Source of the DNA: Nocardioides luti
Lineage (GTDB): Bacteria; Actinomycetota; Actinomycetes; Propionibacteriales; Nocardioidaceae
Assembly (NCBI RefSeq): GCF_014212315.1
Contig: NZ_JACKXE010000001.1
Location: 186,001-250,000, forward strand
DNA length: 64,000 nucleotides
Direction: 5' to 3'
The notes beneath the pieces were generated by a model. It was given only the letters and a program-made list of their open reading frames with translations, was not told where the DNA came from and searched no databases. This document shows positions 29,001-37,452 of this stretch, one piece after another (position 1 is the stretch's first letter; each line of letters starts with the position of its first letter). The position numbers were made by a program, and so were the translations under genes.

Positions 29001-32000
29001 CGACGGGCTCGCCGCCCTCGAGGAACGTCACCGTCCCTGCAGGCGTGCCGTCGGCACTGGTGACGACGGCGCCCAGGGCGACGACGCGGCCCTCGACCTC
29101 GGCGGTGAGCGACGTGGCCGTGTCCACCACCCCGACCGCGACGGTCTCCACGGGCGATGTCGACCCGACGTGACGGCCGCCGCTGGGGAGGAACACCGCA
29201 CGGTAGGTGTGCGTGCCGACGCTGACGCCCGGGATCTCGAGCACGGCGGTGCCGTCGGTGAGCGTCACGGTCCCGACGTACGAGCCGTCCTCGGTGAACT
29301 CGACGTCGCCCTGGAGGCCACCGAGGCTGCTGGCCGGCGTGGCGGTCAGCGTCACGGTGCGACCTCGGACGCTCGAGGCCAGACCGGTGGTCGTGGCCAC
29401 CCGGTCGACGAAGCCCCCGCGCACGTCCGACGCCGAGCCCCGGTGGACGGTGGCGTCGGCAGGCACGAAGGTGGCCAGGTAGGCGTGGTCGCCGGGCTCG
29501 ACCTCATCGAGGACGACGGTGACCGCACCGTCCACGACGTCGCCGGCGCCGACCGGCTGGCCGTCGTCGGTGAAGAGCACTCGACCGACCGCGGGGTCGC
29601 CCACGGAGACCACCGAGGCGTCCAGCGTCACGGTGCGTCCGGAGACGTCGACCGCGAGGTCGGTGGTGGTCACCAGGGTGGCCACGGTCGCGGAGCGCGC
29701 CGGCGAGGTGGAGCCGGCGTAGGTCGCCCCGGACGGCACGAAGGTGGCGGTGTACGTCGACGTGCCCGGACGGACACCCGTGAGCTCCTTCGACGCCGCC
29801 CCGGCGACCAGCGGGACGGTCGCGAGCACGGTGTCGCCCCGGCGCAGGACGAGGTCGCCCGTGGGCGTGCCGTCGGAGGACGACACCGACCCGGCCAGCG
29901 TGACGACCTGCCCGGCCACGGTGACGGCGAGGTCCGTGGTGGTGGCGACCTTCTCGACCACGACGGTCCGGACCTCGGACAGCGACCCGGCGAAGCGCGT
30001 GCCGGACGGCACGTACGTCGCGCGGTAGGCGTGCACGCCGGGCAGGACGCCCGTCAGCACCGTGGTGGCCTCGCCCTGGGTCAGCGGCACCGTGGCGAGC
30101 AGCTCGTCGCCGTCCCGCAGCTCGATCGCGCCGGTCGGGGTCTCGGACCCGGCCGCGGAGGCGGCCGTGAGCGTGACGGTGCGTCCGGTGAGCGAGGCGG
30201 TCAGCGACGTCGTCGTGGCGAGGCGCGCCACCGTGACGGTCCGGGCCGGCGACGCCGAGCCCGCGTGCACGTCCCCGCTCGGGACGAAGGTCGCGGTGTA
30301 GGTGTGCTCGCCCGGGTCCACGTCGCCCAGGGTCAGGGCGGCGGTGTCCCCCGCCAGCGGCACGGTGCCGAGCACCTGGTCGCCCTCGCGCAGGACGACA
30401 TTGCCCGTTGGGGTGCCCGTCGCCGTGGCGACGGTGGCCACCAGCTCCACGGCACGGCCGGTGGTGGTGGCCGTCAGTGCGGTGGTCGTGGCGACCCGGT
30501 CCACCGCGACCGAGCGCACCGGGGACAGCGACCCGGCGTAGAAGGTGCCGGACGGCACGAACGTGGCCCGGTAGTCGTGGGCGCCGGGAGTCACGCCGGT
30601 GAGCGTGAGCACGGCGGCACCGTCGGCCAGCGGCACGGACCCCAGGAGCTCGGTGCCGTCGCGGAGCTCGACCTCACCGGTCAGCGGAGCCTCGCCGGAC
30701 GATGCCGGCGTCGCCGTGAGCGTCACGGATCGTCCGTCGACGACGACCGACAGTGCCGTCGTCGTCGCCACCCTGGCCACCGTGACGGTGCGCTCCGGCG
30801 AGGAGGACGGGGCGTGGACAGGCCCGGTCGGGTCGAACGTCGCGGTGTAGGCGTGGTCCCCGGGGACCACGCCGGTCAGGACCAGGACGGCGGTGCCACC
30901 GGTCGCCGCGACGGTGCCGAGGACGGTAGAGCCCTCGCGGAAGGTCACCGGGCCGGTGGGGGTGCCGGACGCCGAGGTCGGCGTGGCCGTGAGCGTCACG
31001 GTCCGGCCGTCGGCGGCAGCGAGCAGTGTCGTCGTCGTCGCCACCCGCTCGACCGTCACGGTGCGCGGTGCGGAGGAGGAGCCGTCGTACGTCGTACCGG
31101 TCGGGACGAGCACGGCCGTGTAGGTGTGCTCGCCGGGCACGACGCCCGACAGCGTGAAGGACGCCGTGGAGCCGTCGAGCGGCGCGGTGTCGAGGACCGT
31201 GTCACCCTCGCGGAGCTCCACGCTGCCCGTCGGAACGCCCGCGTCACCGCGCACGGTGGCCGTGAGGCTCACGGTGCGGCCGTCGACGACGGTCGCGAGG
31301 TCGGTCGTGGAGGCCAGGCGTGCCACGGAGACGGTGCGCGTCGGCGAGACCGAGCCGGCGAACGAGACCGCGTCGACCGGTACGAAGGTGGCGGTGTAGG
31401 CGTGCTCGCCCGGCAGGACGCCGGTGAAGGTCCAGGCCACCCGGCCGAAGGTGACGGGGGCGGAGTCCAGCAGCGTCGCCCCGTCGCGGAGCTCGACCGA
31501 GCCGATCGGCGCGCCCCCGTCGGCCGTGACGACGGCCTCGAGGGAGACGGTCCGGCCGTCCTTCGTGACGCTGAGGTCGGTGCTCGAGGGGTACCTGACC
31601 GTGACGGTCCGCTCCGGCGAGGTCGAGGGCGCGTGGACGGGACCGGTGGGGTCGAAGCTCGCCCGGTAGGTGTGCGCACCGGGCGTGACGTCGGTGAGCG
31701 TGAGGACCGCCGTGGCCCCGGTCGGCGTGACGACGCCGAGCACGGTGTCGCCCTCGCGGAAGGTGACCGGGCCGCTGGGCGAGCCCGAGTCGGAGCCCGG
31801 GGTGGCGGTCAGGGTGACGGAGCGTCCCTCCACGGTGACGTCGAGGCCGGTCGCGGTGGCGACCCGGTCGACGGTGACAGTCTGCTCGCCGGAGGTGGAG
31901 CCGGCGTACGTCGTGCCCGAGGGGAGGAAGACGGCGGTGTAGCTGTGGGCGCCCGGCACGACGTCCGGGACCGCCAGGACGGCGGTGGCGCCGTTGAGCG

Positions 32001-35000
32001 GGGCACTGCCGACGACCACGTCGCCCTCGCGGAACTCGACGGTGCCGGCGAGCACCCCGGCCGCGGTGGTGGGCGTCGCGGTCAGGGTCACGGTGCGCGC
32101 GCTGACCGCGGCCGTCAGGCCGGTGGCCGTGGCCACCCGGGCGATCGACACGGTGCGCGTGGGCGACGTCGACCCGGCGTACGACGTGCCGTCCGTCGGC
32201 ACGAAGGTGACGGCGTAGGCGTGGTCGCCGGGCGTCACCTCGCTGAGGGTCCAGGAGCCGGCTCCGGCGGTGACGGGCGTCGACCCGAGCAGCGTGCCGC
32301 TGTCGCGGAGCTCCAGGGTGCCGGCGGGCGAGCCGCCGTCGGTGCTGACGGTCGCGTCGAGGCTCACCGTGCGACCGGACGCGGTCGCCGCGAGCTCCGT
32401 GGTCGACGTGACGCGGACGGTGACCGAGCGCGTCGGCGACGTCGAGGTGGCGTGCGAGGTGCTGCCGGGCACGAACGTCGCGGTGTAGCCGTGCGCGCCG
32501 GGGTCGACGCCGGTGAGCGTGAGGGCACTGCCGAGCGGTCGCGTGCCGACGAGCGTGGCTCCCTCACGGAACTCGACGGATCCGTCCAGGGTGCCGTCGG
32601 TGGTGCTCGGCGTGGCCGTGAGCGTGACGGTGCGGCCACTGACCTCCGCCGTCAGGGCGGTGGCCGTGGCGGTCGCGAGGACGCTCACGGTTCGCGCGGC
32701 CGAGACCGAGCCGGCGTACGACGTCGGGACGGTCGGCACGAAGGTGGCGGTGTAGTCGTGGTCGCCCGTGGCGACGGCCGGCAGCACCGTGCTGGCGGTC
32801 CCGCCGGAGACCGGGACGGTCGCGAGGAGCGTCGTGCCCTCGCGGACCTCGACGATGCCGGCGGGGCTCCCGCCGTCGGCCGTGACGGTGGCGACGAGCG
32901 TGACCCGGTGGTGGTCGACGCTGGCCCCCAGCGCGGTCGCGGTCGGCGTGGCCTGCACGCTCACCGTGCGCGTGGGCGAGGTCGACGGGGCCTGGCGCAG
33001 GTCGTCCGCCGGGACGAAGGACGCCGTGTAGGCGTGCTCGCCCGCCGGGACGTCGGTGAGCGTCTGGGCGGCGGCGCCGCCCACCAGGGCGACGGTCCCG
33101 ACGAGGGCGCCGCGGTCGCGCAGCTGGACCGTGCCCGCCGAGGCGGGCGCCACGGAGGTCTGCAGCGTCACGGTGCGACCACTGACGGTGACGTCGAGGC
33201 TGGTGCTGGTGGGGGTCGCGGCGACGTCCAGGGCCAGGTCGGCGGACTGCGACCCGGCGAAGCGGGTCGGGTCGGCCGGGACGTGCTGGGCGCTGAAGTG
33301 GTGGGTGCCCCGGGTCAGGTCCGTGAGGGTGAGTCGGGCGGTCGAGGCCACCAGCGGGGCCGATCCGACGACCGTGGTGCCGTCGAGGACCTGGACGGTG
33401 CCGGACGGGGTGCCGGACGCGGCGGTCACGGCGACGTCGAGGGTCGCGGTCCGCCCGGACACCTGGCCGGAGAGGGTGGTCGTGGTCGCGGTCGGGGGCG
33501 GCGGGGCGTCGACCGTGACGCTGCGCGCCGGCGAGGTGGAGGCGGCGTACCGGTTGGTGTCGGTCGGGACGAAGGTCGCGGTGTAGCTGTGCGCACCCGG
33601 CGTGACGCCCGTGAGGGTCAGGCCGGCAGCGCCGCCGGTGACGCTCGCGGTGCCGACGAGGGTGGCGTCGTCGCGGAACTCGACGGTGCCGGTCGCGGTG
33701 CCCGCCGTGACCGCGACGGTGCTGCTCAGCTGGACGCTCTGGGCGTTCGGCGTCGCGGTCAGCGTCGTGGTGCTGGGCGTGGCGGCGATCGACCGCACGA
33801 CGGAGGCCTGCGACCCGGCGTAGAGCGTGCTGTCGTCCGGCACGAACTTCGCCGAGAAGGTGTGGTCGCCCTTCAGGAGGTCCGTGACGGTGAGGCTCGG
33901 GGCGTTGCTGCTCCCGTAGATGTCTCCGTAGCCGAGCAGGACGGACCCGTCCCGGAACTCGACGTAGCCCGTCGGCTGCCCGATGGTCGAGGTGACCGTG
34001 CTCGTCAGCGTCGCCGAGCGCCCGCTGGTGCTCACCGCGAGGGCGGAGGTCGTGGGGCGGGCGCCGGTGTCGGTGCCGGTCCAGGTGAGCCCGAACTGCC
34101 CGACGCCGGCGGCGAACGTGCGGTAGCCGTCGACGGCGATCGCGTAGGTCACGCCCGCGGCGGCTTCGAAGGTCACCGAGGCCAGGTGGCCCCCGGACGG
34201 CGTCTCGTCGTTCGTCGCGATCGTGGAGAAGCCGCTGAGATCGCCGTAGTAGACGCCGAGGGTGGTGTCGCGGCCGGTGACCGTGGAGGTGGTGGAGAAG
34301 GTGGCCGGACCGCTGGCCGGAGCGGTCCAGGAGTACCACAGCGACGCGCCGCCGGCGCCGGTCCGGGTGGCCGCGGGCGTGGGGTCGCCCGGCTCGGCCG
34401 AGGACTCGAGGTTGGTCCCCGTCACGGTGCCGCTGACCCCCGGCAGGGTGGTGCGTCCGGCGAAGGCGTCGTTCGCGGGGCGGTCCGGCACGACGACGGT
34501 CACCGTGACGACCGGACCGCGGCCGGCCTGCGACACCGCCGCGACCCCGAGCGTGTGCACGCCGGGCGTCAGACCGGTGATCCCGACGGCCGTCCACTGC
34601 GTGCCGCCGAGGTACCGGCTGTCGGCGAAGATGTCGTACGACGAGACGGGGTAGCTGCCGGCGGCCGCCGGCGCGGAGTAGCTGAGCACCCCGGACTGCC
34701 CCAGGCTGTCCCAGCTGCCCGTGACGGCCTGCGGTGCTCCCGGCTTGACGATCCCCGAGGCGGTGGTGGCCGAGACGGTCGCCGTCGTGCCGGGGCCGCG
34801 GGCGTTGAGCGCCGTGATCTTGAAGGTGTACGCCGTCGAGGCGGCCAGGCCGCTCCACGTGTAGGACGTCGTGCCGGCCGGGAGCTGCACGGCGGTGTCG
34901 TCGTCGCCCGTGCGGGTGACGACGTAGCCGGTGACCGGACTGGAGCCGGGGCTCGTCGGCGCAGCCCAGGCGAGCGCGACGGTCGCCGCGGTCGCGTCCG

Positions 35001-36549
35001 GGGTGGCCGTCACGCTGGTCGGTGCGGTCGGCGTGCCCGTGGGCGCCGCGCCGTTGCAGCCGGTCACGGACATCGTGTAGGCGCCGATCGAGCCGTAGTC
35101 GTCATAGCCGTCGCCGGCCCAGGTGCCGTTGCCCACGCCGTCGACCGAGGCGTAGAAGGTGCCGCTGAGGGCCTTCGTCACCGAGGCGCTCATGCCGACC
35201 GCGTTGCTCACGTCGGTCTGCGCCGAGGCGGGGTCCGCGCTCGCGACCTCGTTGCCGGCGGCGTCGAGGATGCGGAGCTTGACGTCGAGGTCCGCGAAGG
35301 TGCCGATGGTGTTGGCAGCCACCGTCACCGTGCCGGTGCAGGTGCCGAGGAGGTAGGTGTCCACGTCGTTGCGGGTGGCGACGTACGCCGTCCCGCTGGG
35401 CAGCGGGGCCGCAGCGACGATGCTCGGCCCGGTCTCGTCGGCGCGCAGGCCGAGGACACCCCGGATGATCGCGAGGTCGTCCTCCTGGTTGTTGGCGGCG
35501 GTGTAGTCGCCCTTGCTCCACTGGCTGACCGGGTGCGAGTAGCCGACGCCCATGATCGGCGCCCAGACGCCGTGGCCGGCGTCGTAGCCCTGAGTGGCGT
35601 TGCCGTCGTGGGACAGGCCCAGGTTGTGCCCGACCTCGTGGCTCGCCGCCTCGGCGATGTTCTTGGGCGAGTTGCCGAGCAGCTGCGGGAAGATCCAGGC
35701 CGGCTGGTGGTAGCCGTAGCCGTCGCCCCCGGCGCTGTCCACGAAGTTGAAGACGCCGAGGTAGGCGACGCCACCGCAGCTCGACGAGCAGATGGCCTGG
35801 GCCGCCGCTGTGCTGGGGGTGATGAGGACGTGCGAGCCGTAGACCTGGTCCCCGGCCGAGGAGCGGTTGATGGCGGCGGGTCCCGGGTCGGCCGTCGTGA
35901 CGTCGACGTCGAACGCCGCGTAGTCCTCGGCCACCGAGGACCACACCGTCTGGATGCTGGTCAGCTCGTTCGTGTCGAAGCCCGGGGTGTTGTTCGGGTC
36001 CCAGGCCGGCTGGGTCACCGGCACGGTCGGGTAGGTCGTGTGCCACTGAGTGCCGCTGGCGCTCCCGCCGTCGAAGTCGAGGTAGATGGTGCGCTGCGCG
36101 CCGGGCTTGCTGTGCAGCTGGAAGGTCTGGTCGAGCGGTGCACTGGCCTCGACCGGGTCCTTCGCCGGCGCCAGGGCAGGCTCGTCCTTGAAGAAGACGG
36201 CACCCTCGGGGTCGAGCCAGGCGGTCCGGTCCGACAGCAGCAGGTCGACCAGCGCGTCGGTCGTGGTGTCGTTGAGCGCTGCGGCCTCGTCCACCTGGTC
36301 GCCGAGGAGACGGATGGCGGTGGCGCCCCGGACAGCGCGCGGCAGGTCGACCTGCCGCTGCTCCTCGCGCTGGGACCGGGAGACCCGCGTCAGGTCGGGC
36401 GTCGCGACCGCCGTCCCGGCCTGCGTCGTGCGCTGCTGGGTCGCCGGGCGGGCCCCGGGCTCCGCCGAGCTGCCGGTGGCAGCCAGGACCGAGAGGACGA
36501 GGGACAGCGAAACGATGGCGCCGAGACGGCTGCCCGTCTGACGACGCAC
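26077..36549 (-). CDS. Giant secreted metzincin protease with ~28 Ig-like repeats
   Basis: 3490 aa from GTG 36549, with AAGGAG 5 nt upstream. Order: signal peptide (residues 1-29, LGAIVSLSLVLSVLAATGSSA), a propeptide, then a zinc protease with HEVGHNLGLSHDG and a Met-turn (PIMGVGYS), i.e. a metzincin fold (about 140-400); a region ending in AYTMSVTGCNGAAP like a pre-peptidase C-terminal domain; a fibronectin type III domain (about 510-600); a PPC/jelly-roll-like domain with SLWYSWTAPASGPA; then about 28 tandem Ig-like (Big_3-type) repeats of about 91 residues, each with GxVxFREGxxxLGTVPL and PGxHxYTATFVP; finally a basic ~60-residue tail rich in lysine (KTAKKGTRPVVRIKVL). No LPXTG anchor or membrane helix is seen. 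Probably an extracellular adhesin-protease. Confidence 0.9.
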   Translation of the reverse strand: MRRQTGSRLGAIVSLSLVLSVLAATGSSAEPGARPATQQRTTQAGTAVATPDLTRVSRSQREEQRQVDLPRAVRGATAIRLLGDQVDEAAALNDTTTDALVDLLLSDRTAWLDPEGAVFFKDEPALAPAKDPVEASAPLDQTFQLHSKPGAQRTIYLDFDGGSASGTQWHTTYPTVPVTQPAWDPNNTPGFDTNELTSIQTVWSSVAEDYAAFDVDVTTADPGPAAINRSSAGDQVYGSHVLITPSTAAAQAICSSSCGGVAYLGVFNFVDSAGGDGYGYHQPAWIFPQLLGNSPKNIAEAASHEVGHNLGLSHDGNATQGYDAGHGVWAPIMGVGYSHPVSQWSKGDYTAANNQEDDLAIIRGVLGLRADETGPSIVAAAPLPSGTAYVATRNDVDTYLLGTCTGTVTVAANTIGTFADLDVKLRILDAAGNEVASADPASAQTDVSNAVGMSASVTKALSGTFYASVDGVGNGTWAGDGYDDYGSIGAYTMSVTGCNGAAPTGTPTAPTSVTATPDATAATVALAWAAPTSPGSSPVTGYVVTRTGDDDTAVQLPAGTTSYTWSGLAASTAYTFKITALNARGPGTTATVSATTASGIVKPGAPQAVTGSWDSLGQSGVLSYSAPAAAGSYPVSSYDIFADSRYLGGTQWTAVGITGLTPGVHTLGVAAVSQAGRGPVVTVTVVVPDRPANDAFAGRTTLPGVSGTVTGTNLESSAEPGDPTPAATRTGAGGASLWYSWTAPASGPATFSTTSTVTGRDTTLGVYYGDLSGFSTIATNDETPSGGHLASVTFEAAAGVTYAIAVDGYRTFAAGVGQFGLTWTGTDTGARPTTSALAVSTSGRSATLTSTVTSTIGQPTGYVEFRDGSVLLGYGDIYGSSNAPSLTVTDLLKGDHTFSAKFVPDDSTLYAGSQASVVRSIAATPSTTTLTATPNAQSVQLSSTVAVTAGTATGTVEFRDDATLVGTASVTGGAAGLTLTGVTPGAHSYTATFVPTDTNRYAASTSPARSVTVDAPPPPTATTTTLSGQVSGRTATLDVAVTAASGTPSGTVQVLDGTTVVGSAPLVASTARLTLTDLTRGTHHFSAQHVPADPTRFAGSQSADLALDVAATPTSTSLDVTVSGRTVTLQTSVAPASAGTVQLRDRGALVGTVALVGGAAAQTLTDVPAGEHAYTASFVPADDLRQAPSTSPTRTVSVQATPTATALGASVDHHRVTLVATVTADGGSPAGIVEVREGTTLLATVPVSGGTASTVLPAVATGDHDYTATFVPTVPTSYAGSVSAARTVSVLATATATALTAEVSGRTVTLTATPSTTDGTLDGSVEFREGATLVGTRPLGSALTLTGVDPGAHGYTATFVPGSTSHATSTSPTRSVTVRVTSTTELAATASGRTVSLDATVSTDGGSPAGTLELRDSGTLLGSTPVTAGAGSWTLSEVTPGDHAYAVTFVPTDGTSYAGSTSPTRTVSIARVATATGLTAAVSARTVTLTATPTTAAGVLAGTVEFREGDVVVGSAPLNGATAVLAVPDVVPGAHSYTAVFLPSGTTYAGSTSGEQTVTVDRVATATGLDVTVEGRSVTLTATPGSDSGSPSGPVTFREGDTVLGVVTPTGATAVLTLTDVTPGAHTYRASFDPTGPVHAPSTSPERTVTVRYPSSTDLSVTKDGRTVSLEAVVTADGGAPIGSVELRDGATLLDSAPVTFGRVAWTFTGVLPGEHAYTATFVPVDAVSFAGSVSPTRTVSVARLASTTDLATVVDGRTVSLTATVRGDAGVPTGSVELREGDTVLDTAPLDGSTASFTLSGVVPGEHTYTAVLVPTGTTYDGSSSAPRTVTVERVATTTTLLAAADGRTVTLTATPTSASGTPTGPVTFREGSTVLGTVAATGGTAVLVLTGVVPGDHAYTATFDPTGPVHAPSSSPERTVTVARVATTTALSVVVDGRSVTLTATPASSGEAPLTGEVELRDGTELLGSVPLADGAAVLTLTGVTPGAHDYRATFVPSGTFYAGSLSPVRSVAVDRVATTTALTATTTGRAVELVATVATATGTPTGNVVLREGDQVLGTVPLAGDTAALTLGDVDPGEHTYTATFVPSGDVHAGSASPARTVTVARLATTTSLTASLTGRTVTLTAASAAGSETPTGAIELRDGDELLATVPLTQGEATTVLTGVLPGVHAYRATYVPSGTRFAGSLSEVRTVVVEKVATTTDLAVTVAGQVVTLAGSVSSSDGTPTGDLVLRRGDTVLATVPLVAGAASKELTGVRPGTSTYTATFVPSGATYAGSTSPARSATVATLVTTTDLAVDVSGRTVTLDASVVSVGDPAVGRVLFTDDGQPVGAGDVVDGAVTVVLDEVEPGDHAYLATFVPADATVHRGSASDVRGGFVDRVATTTGLASSVRGRTVTLTATPASSLGGLQGDVEFTEDGSYVGTVTLTDGTAVLEIPGVSVGTHTYRAVFLPSGGRHVGSTSPVETVAVGVVDTATSLTAEVEGRVVALGAVVTSADGTPAGTVTFLEGGEPVGSADLVEGAAGLVLTGVHPGTHTYTASYASSATDWATSSSAERSVTVERVATQTGLTTSVDVRTVTLGVDVTSADGTPPGAVELREGAQLLDTVPLSDGAASLTLTGVEPGDHVYTATYVPTGGTYLGSTSSVGSVTVAPIVSTTTLDPSVDGRTVTLAPVVTVDSGTVTGSVRVFEGDDLLDTLDAGDASAAVVLSDVVPGEHTYRATFVPADSATYAGSSTGDRTVTVDRVATTTQLTGSADRRTVTLTATVSAASGTASGQVELLEDGYPFDTVPLTSGTAGTVLTHVSTGEHHYSARFLPEGPVHAESTSPVETVTVASVAVPTTTTLQATIDENRYVSLHATVSAEDGFPEGHLQVLDGDQVLASYPASYGELDWSVADVSVGTHRYTARFVPADAGAFEPSQSAPQDVVAPATATATVLTVSSSGSQVLLQASVVAAWGFAAPGGTVQFREGGAVVAEATLGAGNASGVLTDVVGGGHTYTARYVPAGDRFEPSSSASRSVTVAPSGTTTSLDAQQVGRSLVLTGHVSSPLGSPTGLVTFRDGDVVVATAPLTGGEASATLTQVTSGTHPLSASFAATDPAIHSSSSSPVRGVAMLPSATTTSMTAERSSDSVVLTIDVTSPDGVPGGTVAVLEDGAEVGAVALVDGHAVLALTNLSPGAHRYTASYSDPTGTFRGSASPTREITVPTVPSTATTSTTLVADVVRRTVTLTGTVTSPTGAPEGALQLSDDGVVIGSVPVGPGGTGRLVLDAVTAGQHHYTATFVPAAPASYAASVSEPVTATVERTATSTALTGSRSGSTVTLETTVSGLDGTVPVGAVRVLDGGTPVGTVQLVAGRGTLVLTGVASGNHSYQAVFDQTPDVASSSSSPLALTVPAPVVASKTTLTAPKTAKKGTRPVVRIKVLRGATGATGQVVLTYGAKKVTLTLKSGAASFKLPKLAKGKLKLTASYLGNATTSTSSATASTRVK
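26365..34060 (-). repeat. Tandem array of ~28 units of ~275 bp encoding Ig-like domains
   Basis: Counting the VATTTxL...TVTVxRV boundaries in translation gives about 28 units of about 91 residues. Central units (about 28200-32200) are most alike; the first and last few are more divergent. The array is a likely site of recombination and assembly collapse. Confidence 0.88.
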
Positions 36550-36648
36550 GTGGGCTCCTTGGTGAGAGGGCTAGACATTCGCACGCCGGCCCCCGGCGCC
36601 GCAGCGGAATCAGGAGGAAAGGTAAAGAAGTGTGACGCGATCGGCCCG

Positions 36649-37452
36649 TCAGCGCCGGGCGGTGACATAGCACGCGACCGCCGTGGCCGCCGCGACGTTG
36701 AGCGAGTCGATGCCCTCCCTCATCGGGATGATCGCCCGGCGGTCCGCGGACTGCTCCCAGCGCGGCGAGAGCCCGTGGCCCTCGGACCCGAGCACGAGGG
36801 CGACCCGGTCGAGCCCCGCGACCGCGTCCTCGACCGGGGTGGCGTCTTCGGTGAGGGTCAGGGCGACGGTGGTGAAGCCGCGTGCGGACAGCGACGGCAG
36901 CGCGTCGTACCAGTCCGGCAGCCGGGTCCACGGCATCGTGAAGACGGCGCCCATCGCCACCTTGATCGAACGGCGGTAGAGCGGGTCCGCGCACCGGGGG
37001 GCGAGCAGCACGGCGTCGAAGCCCAGGGCGGCACCGCTGCGCAGGATGGCGCCGACGTTGGTGTGGTCGATGATGTCCTCGAGCACCAGGACCGAGCGCG
37101 CGCCGTCGAGGACCTCGTCGACCGACGGCAGCGGGAGCCGCTCGAGCGAGGCGAGCGCGCCACGGTGCACGTGGAAGCCGGTGACCTCCTCGGCGAGCGC
37201 CTCGCTCATCACGAAGCAGGGCGCCTCGGTGGTCGCCAGCACGTCGGCCAGGCCGTCCAGCCACCGCGGGGCCATGAGGAACGAGCGGGGCGTGAAGCCG
37301 GCCTCGACCGCGCGGCGCACGACCTTCTCGCCCTCGGCCAGGAAGAGCCCGTTCTCGGCCTCGAGGTGCTTGCGCATCTGGACGTCGCGCAGGTCGCGGT
37401 AGTCGGTGAGCCGCGGGTCTGCCGGGTCGGAGATCTCGTGCAAGGTGGCCAT
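36649..37452 (-). CDS. TrmH family RNA 2'-O-methyltransferase
   Basis: 267 aa SPOUT enzyme. All three SpoU motifs are present: NVGAILRSGAALG, LVLGSEGHGLSPRW and IPMREGIDSLNVAAATAVA (C-terminal knot). An N-terminal substrate-binding domain (RDVQMRKHLEAENGLFLAEG) is typical of the rRNA/tRNA group; exact nucleotide not predictable. ATG 37452 overlaps the TGA of the upstream siroheme-type methyltransferase (ATGA), so they are co-translated though functionally unrelated except for sharing SAM. Confidence 0.92.
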   Translation of the reverse strand: MATLHEISDPADPRLTDYRDLRDVQMRKHLEAENGLFLAEGEKVVRRAVEAGFTPRSFLMAPRWLDGLADVLATTEAPCFVMSEALAEEVTGFHVHRGALASLERLPLPSVDEVLDGARSVLVLEDIIDHTNVGAILRSGAALGFDAVLLAPRCADPLYRRSIKVAMGAVFTMPWTRLPDWYDALPSLSARGFTTVALTLTEDATPVEDAVAGLDRVALVLGSEGHGLSPRWEQSADRRAIIPMREGIDSLNVAAATAVACYVTARR

